Shown: one piece after another, positions 37,235 to 48,425 of the stretch
Position numbering within the stretch: position 1 is the stretch's first letter
How the letters are laid out: every line of letters starts with the position of its first letter
Source: Oceanisphaera sp. IT1-181
Lineage (GTDB): Bacteria; Pseudomonadota; Gammaproteobacteria; Enterobacterales; Aeromonadaceae
NCBI RefSeq assembly: GCF_033807535.1
Contig: NZ_CP136856.1
Coordinates: 2,971,001-3,035,000, forward strand
Length of the DNA stretch: 64,000 nucleotides
Reading direction: 5' to 3'
The notes under the pieces: generated by a model
Database searches by the model: none
What the model was told of the DNA's origin: nothing
The model's input: the letters and a program-made list of their open reading frames with translations, nothing else
Made by a program: the position numbers and the translations under genes

Positions 37235-38607
37235 AGGGCTTCCACCAACAGCGCTTCCACCAAGCTAATAAAGTGCTCACCGCGCAGTTGATAGTTGCCA
37301 TACATATCGAGGCTGGCACAAGCCGGCGCAAACAAAACCGTATCGCCCGCTGTGGCCTGAGCCGCGCACCAAGCCACCGCTTCATCTAAGGTTTGCACTT
37401 CATGGGTGTTAGCAGCCAAGGCTAATAATTGCGCGCGGTCTTGACCAAAACACACCATGGCCGCCAGCTTATCGTTAAGCAGCCCCACTAAGGGCGAGAA
37501 GTCTTGACCCTTGCCCTGCCCACCGGCGATCAACCACAAGCGACCGGCCTTTGGCTCACTCGCCAGACTGTCATTCGCAAGTCCATCAATGGCCGCCAAG
37601 GTAGCACCCACATTGGTGGCTTTGCTGTCATTGACCCACAGCACGCCATTTTTCTCAGCGACAAATTGGCATCTGTGCTTTAAGCCCGTAAAACGGCGTA
37701 ACACGGCAACTTGTGCCGTCTCGCTAATACCCGCTTGATCCGCCAAGGCCATGGCCGCCAACGCATTAAGCTGATTGTGCGTGCCCAATATTTTTAAGTC
37801 CGCTACCGGCAGTACAGGTTGGCCTGCACGGCTTAGCCATAACTGGCCATCATGCGCGACTCGGCCATAGGCTTGAGCATCTAGGCCAAAGCTGGTGATG
37901 GCGTAGGCGCTGGGGGATAACCATGTAGGCACTTGGGTTTGGTCGTCTTCACGGTTATACACGGCCTGCTCAGCACTTTGATAAATGCCAAGCTTGGTAT
38001 CACGATAATGAGCCAGCGAGTCATAACGATCTAAATGATCTTCGCTGATATTCAGCACGGTGGCGGCACGAGCAGCTAGGCTCGGCGTGGTTTCTAGCTG
38101 AAAGCTCGACAGCTCTAACACCACTAATTCAAGCTCTGTAGTTAAGAGCTCCAGCGCCGGTATGCCGATATTCCCGCCCACGCCTACCTTAATGCCTGCC
38201 TCGGCCGCCATCTCACCCACTAAGGTAGTGACAGTACTCTTACCATTTGAGCCGGTAATGGCAATGATAGGAACCTGCTTATCGTCTCTTGAGCAAGCAC
38301 GCACCAATAATTCAACATCACCGATAATTTCGACACCCGCCGCCAGCGCTTGTTGTAACTCAGGCGTGGCCAAGGGCACGCCTGGGCTGGCAATAATCAG
38401 CTCAGCGGCTAACAAAGGTGCCAGCGGCATGCCACCCTGTCCTAACTCGCCAAAGTAGCGTTCAATCGAGTCAGGTAATTGCTCGGCGCCCGGTGGGCGG
38501 CTACGGGTATCCATCACCACAGGCGTGATACCGCGCTGTAGGCAATACTGCAGCACAGACAATCCAGTCTGCCCTAAGCCAAGGATCAGGATACGCTCGG
38601 GTAGCAT
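37231..38607 (-). CDS. murD: UDP-N-acetylmuramoylalanine--D-glutamate ligase
   Basis: 458 residues. [15 protein letters not shown] (UDP site), [18 protein letters not shown] (P-loop), [20 protein letters not shown], and [16 protein letters not shown]. Adds D-Glu. Overlaps ftsW by 4 nt. Confidence 0.97.
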   Translation of the reverse strand: MLPERILILGLGQTGLSVLQYCLQRGITPVVMDTRSRPPGAEQLPDSIERYFGELGQGGMPLAPLLAAELIIASPGVPLATPELQQALAAGVEIIGDVELLVRACSRDDKQVPIIAITGSNGKSTVTTLVGEMAAEAGIKVGVGGNIGIPALELLTTELELVVLELSSFQLETTPSLAARAATVLNISEDHLDRYDSLAHYRDTKLGIYQSAEQAVYNREDDQTQVPTWLSPSAYAITSFGLDAQAYGRVAHDGQLWLSRAGQPVLPVADLKILGTHNQLNALAAMALADQAGISETAQVAVLRRFTGLKHRCQFVAEKNGVLWVNDSKATNVGATLAAIDGLANDSLASEPKAGRLWLIAGGQGKGQDFSPLVGLLNDKLAAMVCFGQDRAQLLALAANTHEVQTLDEAVAWCAAQATAGDTVLFAPACASLDMYGNYQLRGEHFISLVEALLVEAL

Positions 38608-38610
38608 GCT

Positions 38611-39693
38611 TTATCTTACCTTCAAAGTGGCGAGGCCAATTAGCACCAGCATCAGCGTAATAATCCAGAAACGGACGATCACTCTGGGCTCAGGCCAGCC
38701 TTTTAATTCGTAATGGTGATGAATGGGCGCCATGCGAAAAATGCGCTGGCCCCGCAATTTATAAGAGCCGACCTGTAAAATTACCGACAAGGTTTCAATG
38801 ACGAAAATCCCGCCCATGATCACTAATAAAAACTCTTGGCGCACCAGTACCGCAATGATGCCTAAGGTCGCACCCAGTGCCAGTGAGCCCACATCGCCCA
38901 TAAATACTTGTGCCGGATAAGTGTTAAACCACAAAAACCCTAAGCCCGCACCTATGATGGCGGTGCAAAACACCATCAGCTCACCCGCATGAGCCACATA
39001 CGGAATATGCAGATAAGCGGCAAAGTTCACGTTACCGGTCGCCCAGGCCACCAAGGCAAAGCCCGCGGACACCATCACCACCGGCATAATAGCCAAACCA
39101 TCCAAGCCATCGGTCAGGTTCACCGCATTGCTGGAGCCGACAATCACGAAATAGCTCAAGATAATAAAAAATAGCCCCAGTTGTGGCATCACGTCTTTAA
39201 AAAACGGCATCACTAACTGAGTTTGTGCAGGATCTTGGGCCACTGCATAAGCGGCCATCGCTGCGGCTAAGGCAGCGGCGGACTGCCAAAAGTACTTCCA
39301 GCGCGCCACGAGTCCGTCGGTATTCTTGCGTACCACTTTGCGATAGTCATCGACGAAGCCAATGGCGCCAAACGCACCCAGCACGAACAGTACTATCCAC
39401 ACGTAGGGATTATCTAAGCGCGCCCATAACAACACGGTGACGAAGATGGAGATCAAGATCATCAAGCCGCCCATGGTGGGCGTGCCGGCTTTGCTGAAAT
39501 GGGACTCGGGGCCGTCGTTGCGCACCACTTGGCCAATTTGCAGGTTTTGTAAGCGCCGTATTAAGTGCGGTCCCATCCATAAGCAAATCACCAGACCGGT
39601 TAAAATCGAGATCACCGCCCTAAAAGTCAGATATGAAAATACGTTAAAAAAGCTGAAATGAGGGGTCAGCCACTCCGCTAGCCAAACTAGCAT
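38611..39693 (-). CDS. mraY: Phospho-N-acetylmuramoyl-pentapeptide transferase
   Basis: 360 residues, ten membrane helices. FVDDYRKV (Asp-Asp), [15 protein letters not shown] and the [13 protein letters not shown] motif are the catalytic/substrate loops. Makes lipid I. Overlaps murF by 7 nt. Confidence 0.97.
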   Translation of the reverse strand: MLVWLAEWLTPHFSFFNVFSYLTFRAVISILTGLVICLWMGPHLIRRLQNLQIGQVVRNDGPESHFSKAGTPTMGGLMILISIFVTVLLWARLDNPYVWIVLFVLGAFGAIGFVDDYRKVVRKNTDGLVARWKYFWQSAAALAAAMAAYAVAQDPAQTQLVMPFFKDVMPQLGLFFIILSYFVIVGSSNAVNLTDGLDGLAIMPVVMVSAGFALVAWATGNVNFAAYLHIPYVAHAGELMVFCTAIIGAGLGFLWFNTYPAQVFMGDVGSLALGATLGIIAVLVRQEFLLVIMGGIFVIETLSVILQVGSYKLRGQRIFRMAPIHHHYELKGWPEPRVIVRFWIITLMLVLIGLATLKVR

Positions 39694-41033
39694 GGGCTTT
39701 GCTCCTGAATGGCGCGCACTATCTCTTCCATGCGCGCACTGCGTGCACCTTTAATCAAAACCACGACCTTATGATGTTGCGCCAATGCCTCAAACAAGAC
39801 AGGCGTTAATTGTTGTTTATCAGCAAAGTGTCGCCCTTGCGCCGCTTGTGCCGTGAACTGGCTGTCTTGACCGACCGTTAATACACAATCGACACCAAGC
39901 TTTTTCGCATGCTCACCCACTTGAATGTGCATCTGCTTGCTATAACTACCCAGCTCTGCCATATCGCCAAATACGAACACCCGAAAGCCCGGTAAGCTGG
40001 CGAGAGTATCAAGACCGGCCAATACCGATGCCACACTGGCGTTATATGTATCATCTAACACCGTCAAACCCGGTCGTGTCCATACTTCTAAGCGCCCTGC
40101 AGACGACGTAAACTGACTTAAGCCCTCGGCAATATCGCTCAAACTGGCGCCCAACGTCTCGGTGCCAGCGGCGGCCGCCAGCGCATTGGCCACATTATGT
40201 TTGCCGGGCACGGTTAACTTTATGGCCACCTCACCTTGGGGTGTTAATAAGCGAAACTGAGCACAGCCGGCTTTATCCAATTGAATATCGCGCGCCTGAT
40301 AATCTTTATGGTCGCCAAAATAAACCAGCTCGTGCTGCTCTTTCCACAGCTTGCAGAACGGGCTGTCGCCGTTAGCTATTGCCACGCCACCTTCTACCAG
40401 ACCGGAATAGATTTCGCCCTTGGCTTGCGCCACGCCTTCCAGCGAGCCAAAGCCTTCAAGATGTGAAGCTTCGACGTTATTGATAATCGCCACATGGGGT
40501 TGCGTTAAGGAGCTGGTCCAGGCGATTTCGCCCACATGATTGGCACCCAGCTCCACCACTGCATAGTCGGTGTCTGTTGTGAGCTCACATAAAGTCAGCG
40601 GTACGCCAATTTCATTATTCAAATTGCCTTTGGTGGCCAGCACAGTGCCTTTTTGACGCAAGATGGACGCCGCCATTTCCTTAACTGTGGTTTTGCCACA
40701 GCTGCCGGTAATGGCCAATACTTGTGCCGAGCTTTGCTCCCGCACCAAGCCACCTAACACACCTAGTGCTAAGCGGGTGTCGGCGACTTTTATTTGTGCC
40801 ACGTCTGCGGCTAATTCCAGCCAGCGCTCCACCAATAGCGCGCTCGCACCTTGAGTAATGGCGGCTTCGGCAAAGTCATGGCCATCAAAGCGCTCGCCCG
40901 ACAGCGCCACAAATAAACTGCCCTTAGGCAAGGATTGGCGGCTGTCGGTCGTGACCTGAGTGATCTGACCATCAGCACCGCGCAGCTCACCGCCCGAGGC
41001 TTCGGCTAATTGGCTTAAAAGAAGCATTATCAT
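39687..41033 (-). CDS. murF: UDP-MurNAc-tripeptide--D-Ala-D-Ala ligase
   Basis: 448 residues. [18 protein letters not shown] (P-loop), [28 protein letters not shown] and [16 protein letters not shown] are MurF hallmarks. ATG 41033 overlaps the murE stop (ATGA); ATG 41027 is an alternative. Confidence 0.97.
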   Translation of the reverse strand: MIMLLLSQLAEASGGELRGADGQITQVTTDSRQSLPKGSLFVALSGERFDGHDFAEAAITQGASALLVERWLELAADVAQIKVADTRLALGVLGGLVREQSSAQVLAITGSCGKTTVKEMAASILRQKGTVLATKGNLNNEIGVPLTLCELTTDTDYAVVELGANHVGEIAWTSSLTQPHVAIINNVEASHLEGFGSLEGVAQAKGEIYSGLVEGGVAIANGDSPFCKLWKEQHELVYFGDHKDYQARDIQLDKAGCAQFRLLTPQGEVAIKLTVPGKHNVANALAAAAGTETLGASLSDIAEGLSQFTSSAGRLEVWTRPGLTVLDDTYNASVASVLAGLDTLASLPGFRVFVFGDMAELGSYSKQMHIQVGEHAKKLGVDCVLTVGQDSQFTAQAAQGRHFADKQQLTPVLFEALAQHHKVVVLIKGARSARMEEIVRAIQEQSPC

Positions 41034-42502
41034 GCACCTAACTCCAGCAAGGCGGCCACGGTTTCACGGTCGCTATAATGCATTTTTTCGCTACCCACTA
41101 TCTGATAGTCCTCATGGCCTTTACCGGCCACTAAAATAATATCGTCCACGCCAGCCTGTGCAATCGCATAGGCAATGGCCTCGGCACGGTTGTGCACCAC
41201 AATGACGGCGTTGGCATCCGTTAGGCCTTCGCGCATATCGTCAATAATGGCGCTGGCGGATTCGGTGCGCGGATTATCGTCGGTTAATACCAACACATCC
41301 GCACCTTGTTCTGCAGCAGCGGCCATCAGGGGCCGTTTGCCTTTATCTCGGTCACCGCCACAGCCTACCAAACACCATAAACGCCCTTTACAATGTTGGC
41401 GCAGCGCTTCTAATACTTGCTCTAAAGCATCCGGCGTGTGGGCATAATCCACCACTACTAACGGTCGATTGGCCGCCGTAAAGGGCTCCATGCGCCCATC
41501 AACACCGGATAATTGTGGTGCCGTGGCCAGTAAGCGCTCAAAGGGTTCACCCAAGGCTAACAAAGCGCCCATGGCCGCCAATAAGTTAGCCACATTGAAA
41601 CGCCCCATCAGGGGGGCGGATAATACACCATTCCCCCAGTCGGAGTTAATGGCCACTTTCATGCCATCGGGATAAAAATGCACGGTTTCGGCCACTAACT
41701 GCTTACCGGCAAAATCGCTAAGCCGTCCATGCATGCTATAAGCAATGGCCTTAGGATACTGACTCAGCCAACGGCGACCAATAGGATCGTCGGCGTTAAT
41801 GACGCGGGCTTGGTTACACATCTCAAATAGCTGGCGCTTAGCTTCGCCATATTCCGCCATGGTGGCGTGATAATCCAAATGATCACGACTGAGATTGGTA
41901 AATACCGCCACTTTAAAGTGCAACGCCGCCACTCTATATTGATGCAAACCGTGGGAAGAAACTTCCATGGCAAGACGCTTAGCGCCCGCCGTTTGCAGTG
42001 CAGCCAACTCTTGCTGCACTTGCAGCGGGGAGCCGGTGGTATTAATGGCTGGCTGTAATTGGCCATAAAGACCATTACCGAGCGTGCCCATTACACCCGC
42101 TTGGGTGCCGAGCAAGCCGCTCCAGTTGGCAATCAATTGCGTGACCGTACTCTTGCCATTGGTGCCGGTGACGCCCACCAGCGGCAGACTGGCCGACGCA
42201 TCACCGTAAAAAATGCCGGCCAACAAGGATAAATATTTAGGCAGCTGATAGACGTTGAGCAAGCGGTGATCTTGATGATCCAAACCCGCTTGTTCCGGCG
42301 TATCCACTTCGACTAGCACAGCCGCCGCACCTTGCTCTAATGCGCCACCAATAAATTGACGACCATCTTGGCTGTGGCCATTAACGGCAATAAACAGGCA
42401 ACCGGGCGTCACGGCCCGGCTATCTAAGGTTAAATATTTTATACTAATCGCCGGTGCCGACAGCCCCAAAGGCACCGCTAAGTCTCTAAGTGTGAGGGAC
42501 AC
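41030..42502 (-). CDS. murE: UDP-MurNAc-L-Ala-D-Glu--meso-diaminopimelate ligase
   Basis: 490 residues. GVTGTNGKSTVTQLI (P-loop), NLSRDHLDYHATMAEYGEAK and the DNPRTE motif, which selects meso-diaminopimelate rather than lysine. Uses the product of the dapA pathway. Overlaps ftsI by 17 nt. Confidence 0.97.
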   Translation of the reverse strand: MSLTLRDLAVPLGLSAPAISIKYLTLDSRAVTPGCLFIAVNGHSQDGRQFIGGALEQGAAAVLVEVDTPEQAGLDHQDHRLLNVYQLPKYLSLLAGIFYGDASASLPLVGVTGTNGKSTVTQLIANWSGLLGTQAGVMGTLGNGLYGQLQPAINTTGSPLQVQQELAALQTAGAKRLAMEVSSHGLHQYRVAALHFKVAVFTNLSRDHLDYHATMAEYGEAKRQLFEMCNQARVINADDPIGRRWLSQYPKAIAYSMHGRLSDFAGKQLVAETVHFYPDGMKVAINSDWGNGVLSAPLMGRFNVANLLAAMGALLALGEPFERLLATAPQLSGVDGRMEPFTAANRPLVVVDYAHTPDALEQVLEALRQHCKGRLWCLVGCGGDRDKGKRPLMAAAAEQGADVLVLTDDNPRTESASAIIDDMREGLTDANAVIVVHNRAEAIAYAIAQAGVDDIILVAGKGHEDYQIVGSEKMHYSDRETVAALLELGA

Positions 42503-44231
42503 GTTTTGCCTCCTGACCTGCTAGATTAAATTGCTCTTGTTTCGCTGCATCTGGGCGAATATTCATTAACTGCAGCGCACCACTCATTACTTCGGCAAAC
42601 ACAGGTGCTGACACTTGGCCACCATAATATTGGTCGCCTTGGGGCTCGTTCATCACTACCACCATGGCTAAACGGGGGTCGCTAATGGGGGCCACACCGG
42701 CAAATATGCCCACATAATCGTTACCATAACCGCCGGCAATGGCTTTACGTGAAGTACCGGTTTTACCGCCGACTCGATAGCCAGGAATAGCCGCATTGCC
42801 TGCAGTGCCTCCTGGGCCCACTACGGCTTCCAGCATCTTCAACACCGCGTCCGCATGCTGCTTCGGCACCACTTGTTCGCCGACAGGCGGCTGATCCCGC
42901 TTCAAGATACTTAAGGGATAGCGCACTCCGCCGTTGGCAATCACCGCATAGGCTTGGGCCAATTGCAGCGGCGTGGTCGTCAGGCCATACCCAAAAGATA
43001 AGGTCGCCTTTTCAATGTCAGACCAACGGCGCCGCTGCGGCACTAATCCTGGACTTTCGCCCACCAAGCCGGTACCTGAGTCTATGCCAAGGCCAAAGCG
43101 ATATAATGTATCGATCAGCTGCTCTGGGGTTTCTTGCAAGGCCATGCGCACCATGCCCATGTTAGAGGAGCGCATTAAAATCGTTTCTACACTAATGGGG
43201 CCAAGATTTCGGGTATCCGACACTCGCTTACCGCCCAAACGCAGCCAACCGGGGCTGGTATCGACAATAGAATCCGCCTGCACCACGCCATTTTCTAGCG
43301 CACTGACCACAATTAGCGGCTTTAAGGTAGAGCCCGGCTCATAGGCATCGGTGGCGGCGCGGTTTCGCGCCCGAAAGCTTTGATATTGACCACGGTTATT
43401 AGGGTTGAAAGAGGGAGTATTGACCATGGCCAACACTTCTCCGCTTTTTACGTCGATCAACACTAAAGATGCAGACGTAGCACGATGGTATTCACTGGCG
43501 CGCTTCAGTGAGCGATAGGCCAGCGCTTGAATGCGCTGATCGATACTTAAGTGAATATTATTGGCTTGGCGTGCTTCTGACACCACCCCTAAGTCTTCAA
43601 TAATCCGCCCCATGCGGTCTTTACGCACTCGGCGCTCACCCGCTTGGGCGGTCAACCAATCGTTATAGCTGCGCTCTATGCCCTCAGTACCGTTACCGTC
43701 GATATTAGTCATGCCCACCATGTGGGTATTGATTTCACCAGTCGGATAAAAACGGCGCTCTTCGGGACGTAAATGCACACCAGGCAGGCGTAATTTACGA
43801 ATATATTCGGCCACCGCAGGGGTAACTTGGCGCTGCAAATAAACGAACCGGCGCTTGGGATTTTCTACTTGCTTGATGAGCTTATCGCGCGGTACTCCCA
43901 GCACGTCGGCCAGCGCTTGCCAGGCTTGTTCTTTTTCTAGGCTTAATTCTGCGTGCACTTGCTTAGGATCGGCCCACACCGCCTGCACTGGTACCGACAC
44001 CGCCAGCTCTTCGCCGTTTCTGTCCATCACCATACCACGGGTGGTGCTGGTCACGGCTGTGCGTAAAGAGCGCATATCGCCCTCCATGCGCAACCGATCC
44101 GGTGACACCACTTGGATCCAGGCGACACGAGCAAATAAAGAACCAAATGCCAGTAAGATCACGCCACACACTGTGATAAAGCGCCATCCAACCAGCATGG
44201 GTTCTTTTTTAGTTTGCTTACGCCGTCTCAT
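42486..44231 (-). CDS. ftsI: Penicillin-binding protein 3, septal transpeptidase
   Basis: 581 residues. N-terminal membrane anchor (about 16-35), dimerisation/pedestal domain, then the transpeptidase with STLK (catalytic Ser; YEPGSTLKPL), SSN (MRSSNMG) and KTGTS. Crosslinks septal peptidoglycan with FtsW. Confidence 0.97.
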   Translation of the reverse strand: MRRRKQTKKEPMLVGWRFITVCGVILLAFGSLFARVAWIQVVSPDRLRMEGDMRSLRTAVTSTTRGMVMDRNGEELAVSVPVQAVWADPKQVHAELSLEKEQAWQALADVLGVPRDKLIKQVENPKRRFVYLQRQVTPAVAEYIRKLRLPGVHLRPEERRFYPTGEINTHMVGMTNIDGNGTEGIERSYNDWLTAQAGERRVRKDRMGRIIEDLGVVSEARQANNIHLSIDQRIQALAYRSLKRASEYHRATSASLVLIDVKSGEVLAMVNTPSFNPNNRGQYQSFRARNRAATDAYEPGSTLKPLIVVSALENGVVQADSIVDTSPGWLRLGGKRVSDTRNLGPISVETILMRSSNMGMVRMALQETPEQLIDTLYRFGLGIDSGTGLVGESPGLVPQRRRWSDIEKATLSFGYGLTTTPLQLAQAYAVIANGGVRYPLSILKRDQPPVGEQVVPKQHADAVLKMLEAVVGPGGTAGNAAIPGYRVGGKTGTSRKAIAGGYGNDYVGIFAGVAPISDPRLAMVVVMNEPQGDQYYGGQVSAPVFAEVMSGALQLMNIRPDAAKQEQFNLAGQEAKRVPHT

Positions 44232-44542
44232 CGTTGCATCACCAATTTTTCCTCGGCCGGAGCGGCTCTTTTCATGCCAAGTTTATCTCGGGCCAGCAGC
44301 TCAATTCGGCTGTGCTCCATTAGGGTGTTTTGTTCCAGCAGAAGGTGACGCCACTCGATATCTAATCTATCTTGCTCGGCCATTAATTCGTTATATTCGC
44401 TGGTCAGTTGCCGCGTGCCTTGGGTCACCACTATCACTAATAGGGCAGAGCCAATAGCAAAAGCGGCCAACAACAATAGCCACTTATAGCGCAGTAAATC
44501 TTGGCCAATTTCTTTGGCTAGATTGATCCGCCCATCTCTCAC
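44228..44542 (-). CDS. ftsL: Cell division protein FtsL
   Basis: 104 residues. Short cytoplasmic start, one membrane helix ([19 protein letters not shown]), then a leucine-zipper-like coiled coil ([26 protein letters not shown]). Forms the FtsQLB complex. Overlaps rsmH and ftsI by 4 nt each. Confidence 0.95.
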   Translation of the reverse strand: MRDGRINLAKEIGQDLLRYKWLLLLAAFAIGSALLVIVVTQGTRQLTSEYNELMAEQDRLDIEWRHLLLEQNTLMEHSRIELLARDKLGMKRAAPAEEKLVMQR

Positions 44543-45507
44543 TGGTCGCTATCCAAACGCCGGGCCACGCGCAGCACTGAGCTGCGCGAGCGGGGATTCG
44601 CTTCGACTTCGGCCGCGCTCGGCTTTTGCGCCTTGCCGGTACTTTTCAATAAGCGTCCGCCGGACAGCTGCGCTTCCGTTAGCGGTAGACCTGGTGGTAC
44701 CTCTGGCCCTAACTCGTGCTTGCGAATAAAGCGCTTCACGATCCGGTCTTCTAACGAATGGAAGCTGATCACCGACAAACGACCATCAGTGGCCAGCACC
44801 TCTAATGCGCCGTCCAGTGCTTGTTCTATTTCGTCCAGCTCGCCGTTGATGTGGATACGGATCGCCTGAAAGCTGCGGGTTGCCGCATGCTTATGTTTAT
44901 CTTTGCTAGGGCTAACACGCGCAATCATCTGCGCCAAGGCGCGGGTACGGGTGTAGGGCTCGGTGGCGCGATCAAAGACGATGGCGCGGGCAATTTTGCG
45001 GGCAAACTTTTCTTCGCCGTAGTTTTTTAGCACCCAAGTGATGTCATCCTCACTCGCCTTCTCCAACCACTCGGCAGCACTTTGGCCTGTGGTGGTGTCC
45101 ATGCGCATATCGAGCGGGCCGTCTTTTTGAAAGCTAAAGCCGCGCTCCGCTTCATCGAGCTGAGGCGAAGACACGCCTAAGTCCAGCAGCACGCCGTCTA
45201 TTTGCCGTGTTAAGCCCAACTCTGCCATCATGTTCGCGAGCTGAGAAAAGGGGCCGTGTAAAATCTGAAAGCGCGGGTCGGTAATGGTGGCGGCCTCAAG
45301 AATGGCTTGTGGATCGCGATCTATGGCATATAAGCGACCTTGTGGGCCAAGCTTGGAGAGAATATGGCGAGAATGGCCACCGCGACCAAAAGTACCGTCC
45401 ACATAAATACCGTCGGGTTTAATGTTTAAGCCATCTACTGCCTCGTGCAGCAATACCGTTATGTGTGCCTTTGGCTGGTCCAAATGTTCGCTTATCTGTT
45501 GGCTCAT
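44539..45507 (-). CDS. rsmH: 16S rRNA (cytosine-1402-N4)-methyltransferase
   Basis: 322 residues from ATG 45507 ([27 protein letters not shown]), which lies right at the mraZ stop; the longer frame to 45618 overlaps mraZ and is not supported. [15 protein letters not shown] (SAM), [18 protein letters not shown] and the C-terminal [14 protein letters not shown] are typical. RsmI, which adds the 2'-O-methyl on the same base, is encoded nearby. Confidence 0.97.
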   Translation of the reverse strand: MSQQISEHLDQPKAHITVLLHEAVDGLNIKPDGIYVDGTFGRGGHSRHILSKLGPQGRLYAIDRDPQAILEAATITDPRFQILHGPFSQLANMMAELGLTRQIDGVLLDLGVSSPQLDEAERGFSFQKDGPLDMRMDTTTGQSAAEWLEKASEDDITWVLKNYGEEKFARKIARAIVFDRATEPYTRTRALAQMIARVSPSKDKHKHAATRSFQAIRIHINGELDEIEQALDGALEVLATDGRLSVISFHSLEDRIVKRFIRKHELGPEVPPGLPLTEAQLSGGRLLKSTGKAQKPSAAEVEANPRSRSSVLRVARRLDSDQ

Positions 45508-45508
45508 G

Positions 45509-45967
45509 TTATAACCCAAAATCCCGCAGTCGTGCCGATGAGGCCCAGTCTTCATTAGGAAGTGCCTGCAAATCATCGTTAATTTGTTGTTGCCAGCGCG
45601 CCTCATCCCAAATTTCAAATTTATTGAGTTGGCCCACTAACATAATTTTTTTCTCAAGACCGGCGTGCAGGCGTAAGGTGTTGGGCAATAACACTCGCCC
45701 TTGACCGTCCAGCTCACACTCGGCCGCATGCCCCAATAATACCCGCTGTAAACGACGCTCTTGGGGGTCCATGCGCGAAAGTAGACGGAGCTTTTTTTCG
45801 ATCAGCTCCCATTCAGGCAGCAGATATAACAGCAGACAAGGCTCAAAAACATCCACCGTACACACCAAGATACCGTCCGCGTCATCACGACACTTATCTC
45901 GAAATCGAGTCGGTATTGCCAAGCGGCCTTTGGTATCTAGGCTAATGGCGTGTGTCCCACGCAGCAT
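45509..45967 (-). CDS. mraZ: Transcriptional regulator MraZ
   Basis: 152 residues, two AbrB-like SpoVT domains: [27 protein letters not shown] start and [21 protein letters not shown] in the second half. Ring-shaped repressor of the dcw operon, which it heads. Three 10-bp-spaced GTGG repeats upstream fit its binding site. Confidence 0.96.
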   Translation of the reverse strand: MLRGTHAISLDTKGRLAIPTRFRDKCRDDADGILVCTVDVFEPCLLLYLLPEWELIEKKLRLLSRMDPQERRLQRVLLGHAAECELDGQGRVLLPNTLRLHAGLEKKIMLVGQLNKFEIWDEARWQQQINDDLQALPNEDWASSARLRDFGL

Positions 45968-45987
45968 TATGAGTCCTTAACGACTAA

Positions 45988-46017
45988 AATGTTCCACAAA
46001 AAACCACTTTTTCCCAC
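45988..46017 (-). promoter_or_regulatory. MraZ box: three 10-bp direct repeats
   Basis: Minus strand reads GTGGGAAAAA, GTGGTTTTTT, GTGGAACATT, three consecutive 10-bp units each starting GTGG, 21-50 nt before the mraZ start. It agrees with the TGGG(N5) direct repeats bound by MraZ in E. coli. Confidence 0.8.
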
Positions 46018-46025
46018 TTCGCTTG

Positions 46026-46054
46026 ATTGTAAGTAGCCAACGGCTGCTTTTCAA
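46026..46054 (-). promoter_or_regulatory. Promoter of the dcw cluster (Pmra)
   Basis: Minus-strand TTGAAA (46049-46054), 17-bp spacer, TACAAT (46026-46031). The expected start of transcription falls at the edge of the MraZ box. Confidence 0.7.
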
Positions 46055-46183
46055 GCAACATGTAGTAACCAGTAAGCAGCACAGAACCGTCTTTCATAAC
46101 GGAACAGACTCTTGCGGTGCCACTTAACACCTCAATTGAGTACTTATGCATATCACTGTAAGAAGCGAATGGAGCCAGCAACG

Positions 46184-46210
46184 AAAAAACGCAGCCGAAG
46201 CTGCGTTTTT
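46184..46210 (-). terminator. rnpB terminator
   Basis: AAAAACGCAG (46185-46194) and CTGCGTTTTT (46201-46210), loop CCGAAG; on the minus strand the stem ends in a T run. Confidence 0.88.
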
Positions 46211-46214
46211 AAAT

Positions 46215-46599
<385 letters not shown>

Positions 46600-46606
46600 G
46601 CCGCGG

Positions 46607-46635
46607 ATTGTACACCAGCCCCGTCTTTATACCAA
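46607..46635 (-). promoter_or_regulatory. rnpB promoter
   Basis: Minus-strand TTGGTA (46630-46635), 17-bp spacer, TACAAT (46607-46612), 8 nt before the RNA 5' end. Confidence 0.7.
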
Positions 46636-46774
46636 TGTTGAATGCTGAATTTTTAATGTTAAATGGAATAAAAAACACTAAGCCCAAAGAGACCAAGACC
46701 TTTTAAGGGACAAAGACCTTATTTGCCATAGAATCCACGGAAGAACACGGACCAACTAAGCTGAGATAAAAACA

Positions 46775-47073
46775 AAAAGTGACCTGATTACCCATAAAGC
46801 CCAGCCACATCTCAATAATTCTTCATGAGCAAATTCAATGACTTACAGAGTGGCACATGTCTATTCTCTTGTAGGAGCCAATTTATTCGGCTCGGTTTTA
46901 TGTTTTGGTTTAAATCTAAACCTCAGTAACAGCCAGCAAAGCTGGCCAGCCGAATGAATTGGCTGCTACAAAACCCAGACCATTTGACCTGGGAGCCAGA
47001 CCGGCAGCTACAAAAGAACAAACCAAAACAGGGCGCATAATAGCTGAGGTTCATAAGTAATCAGGAAAAGTGA
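46775..47073 (+). mobile_element. MITE-like element, copy B, with 8-bp target duplication
   Basis: Element 46783-47065 (283 bp), left end CCTGATTACCCATAAAGCCC, right end ...TTCATAAGTAATCAGG. AAAAGTGA is duplicated at 46775-46782 and 47066-47073. Same orientation as copy A. No ORF inside. Confidence 0.88.
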
Positions 47074-47086
47074 TGATTCAATAAGG

Positions 47087-48425
47087 CGGTAACAATCCAG
47101 GGTGAGAGCGTGAACATATTGTTCTTAGCATACTAAGTTAGTCGTGTATAAAAAATAATCAATTTTGTATAGTGAGGTCATCTTTGTTTATTTTTTGCCC
47201 AACACAGTAAATCCAGCAACTAATATTTTATCCAAGTAAGCACAACTCATACTCGCCATTTTTTGCTTTCGACGAACACTGGCTTTCCTTGATGTCTCAG
47301 AGCGTATCATGTTGAGTGCTAAGTGACGGATGCTCGCCAGCACTTCAGCCCCATTCTCACGGTAAATGGGGCAGGCATCTTCTTTCATTGACACATCCAA
47401 CACCCAATGCAGGCTATTTTCGATACCCCAATGCCCACGGACTGCCTTGCCGAAACGGATACTATCGAGCTCTGCTGAGCTGATATAGTAACGATACTCA
47501 AGCGAGGATTTACCTGATTTTTCACGACGATAGCCAATAGCCACCCCGATAGTTTTTAGGCCTTTCCAGTCAGGAAACTGGTGCGCTAAATCGCCTGCTG
47601 GCAATACATGATATTCTCGGATCTCAGTACGACCGTGCCCCTGCTCAATGTTGATCTTATCGGGGTTTGTGGAGACAGCTATGCTCGCTGATAGGGTTGT
47701 TCGCACCGCTTTAAACAACAACTCTTGATTACCTTTTACTGCCAGTAAATAGTCGCCACCTTGGTTGATAATAGTCTTGGCAATGTTGGTCTGACAGCCC
47801 ATGGCATCAATAGAAATCAAGCATCCCTTGATATCCAACAACTTGAGCAGCGCTGGAATAGCGGTAATTTCGTTCGACTTGGCATTGGTTTTTAATTGGC
47901 CCATGACCACGCCATTAGCGGAGGAAAAAGCGCTGACCATATGGATGGTCGATTGTCTATTCTCTCTATCGTAAGAGCCGCGTAGTACCTTGCCATCAAT
48001 GGCGATAAGCTCACCATCAGTACGGTGTGTTATCGACTGAACCCAGCGAATAAAGCATTGCTGAAACTGAACGGGATCGAGGCGGGAAATCACCCTAGCG
48101 ATAGTATCGTGAACTGGCACTCCCTCTGGAAATAAGCCCTTTTTTTGAAACCAATTCAGGTGAGCACTCCCAAAGTCTTCGATGTCTTCCCAACCCTCAG
48201 CACCAGCGATGACAGCACAAATGGTGAGGAACAATACATCGAATAGCGGATAGATAATTTTGGCTGGTTGGCGAGGGTCGTCTATCTCACCAAAATACTG
48301 TGTAAAAGCATCCGTGTTCATCTAGGCTCTCCCAAAAGAGAGTATAAGATCACACTGAGGCGAGCAGGTCAAATATAGCTGAGTTGGCTAAAAAACGTTC
48401 GAGATCTTGCCCTGCGGTAACAATC
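47087..48425 (-). mobile_element. Complete ISAs1-family insertion sequence with target duplication
   Basis: Element 47098-48414 (1317 bp). Left end CAGGGTGAGAGCGTGAAC; right end, read inward, CAGGGCAAGATCTCGAAC: an imperfect terminal inverted repeat. CGGTAACAATC is present directly outside both ends (47087-47097 and 48415-48425); the exact duplication is 10 or 11 bp. Ends and duplication agree with the ISAs1 family. It looks intact. Confidence 0.9.
47188..48321 (-). CDS. ISAs1 family transposase
   Basis: 377 residues, full length DDE transposase. N-terminal FGEIDDPRQPAKIIYPLFDVLFLTICAVIAGAEGWEDIEDFG is the family signature; the catalytic parts include IAIDGKVLRGSYD (first Asp), LISIDAMGCQTNIAKTI (second Asp) and the WGIENSLHWVLDVSMKED region (Glu). 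No frameshift or internal stop, so it is likely active or recently inserted. Confidence 0.95.
   Translation of the reverse strand: MNTDAFTQYFGEIDDPRQPAKIIYPLFDVLFLTICAVIAGAEGWEDIEDFGSAHLNWFQKKGLFPEGVPVHDTIARVISRLDPVQFQQCFIRWVQSITHRTDGELIAIDGKVLRGSYDRENRQSTIHMVSAFSSANGVVMGQLKTNAKSNEITAIPALLKLLDIKGCLISIDAMGCQTNIAKTIINQGGDYLLAVKGNQELLFKAVRTTLSASIAVSTNPDKINIEQGHGRTEIREYHVLPAGDLAHQFPDWKGLKTIGVAIGYRREKSGKSSLEYRYYISSAELDSIRFGKAVRGHWGIENSLHWVLDVSMKEDACPIYRENGAEVLASIRHLALNMIRSETSRKASVRRKQKMASMSCAYLDKILVAGFTVLGKK

Noticed and set aside
45984..46181. 65-codon ORF upstream of mraZ
   Set aside because: It overlaps the dcw promoter and the MraZ box and has no family or ribosome-site support.
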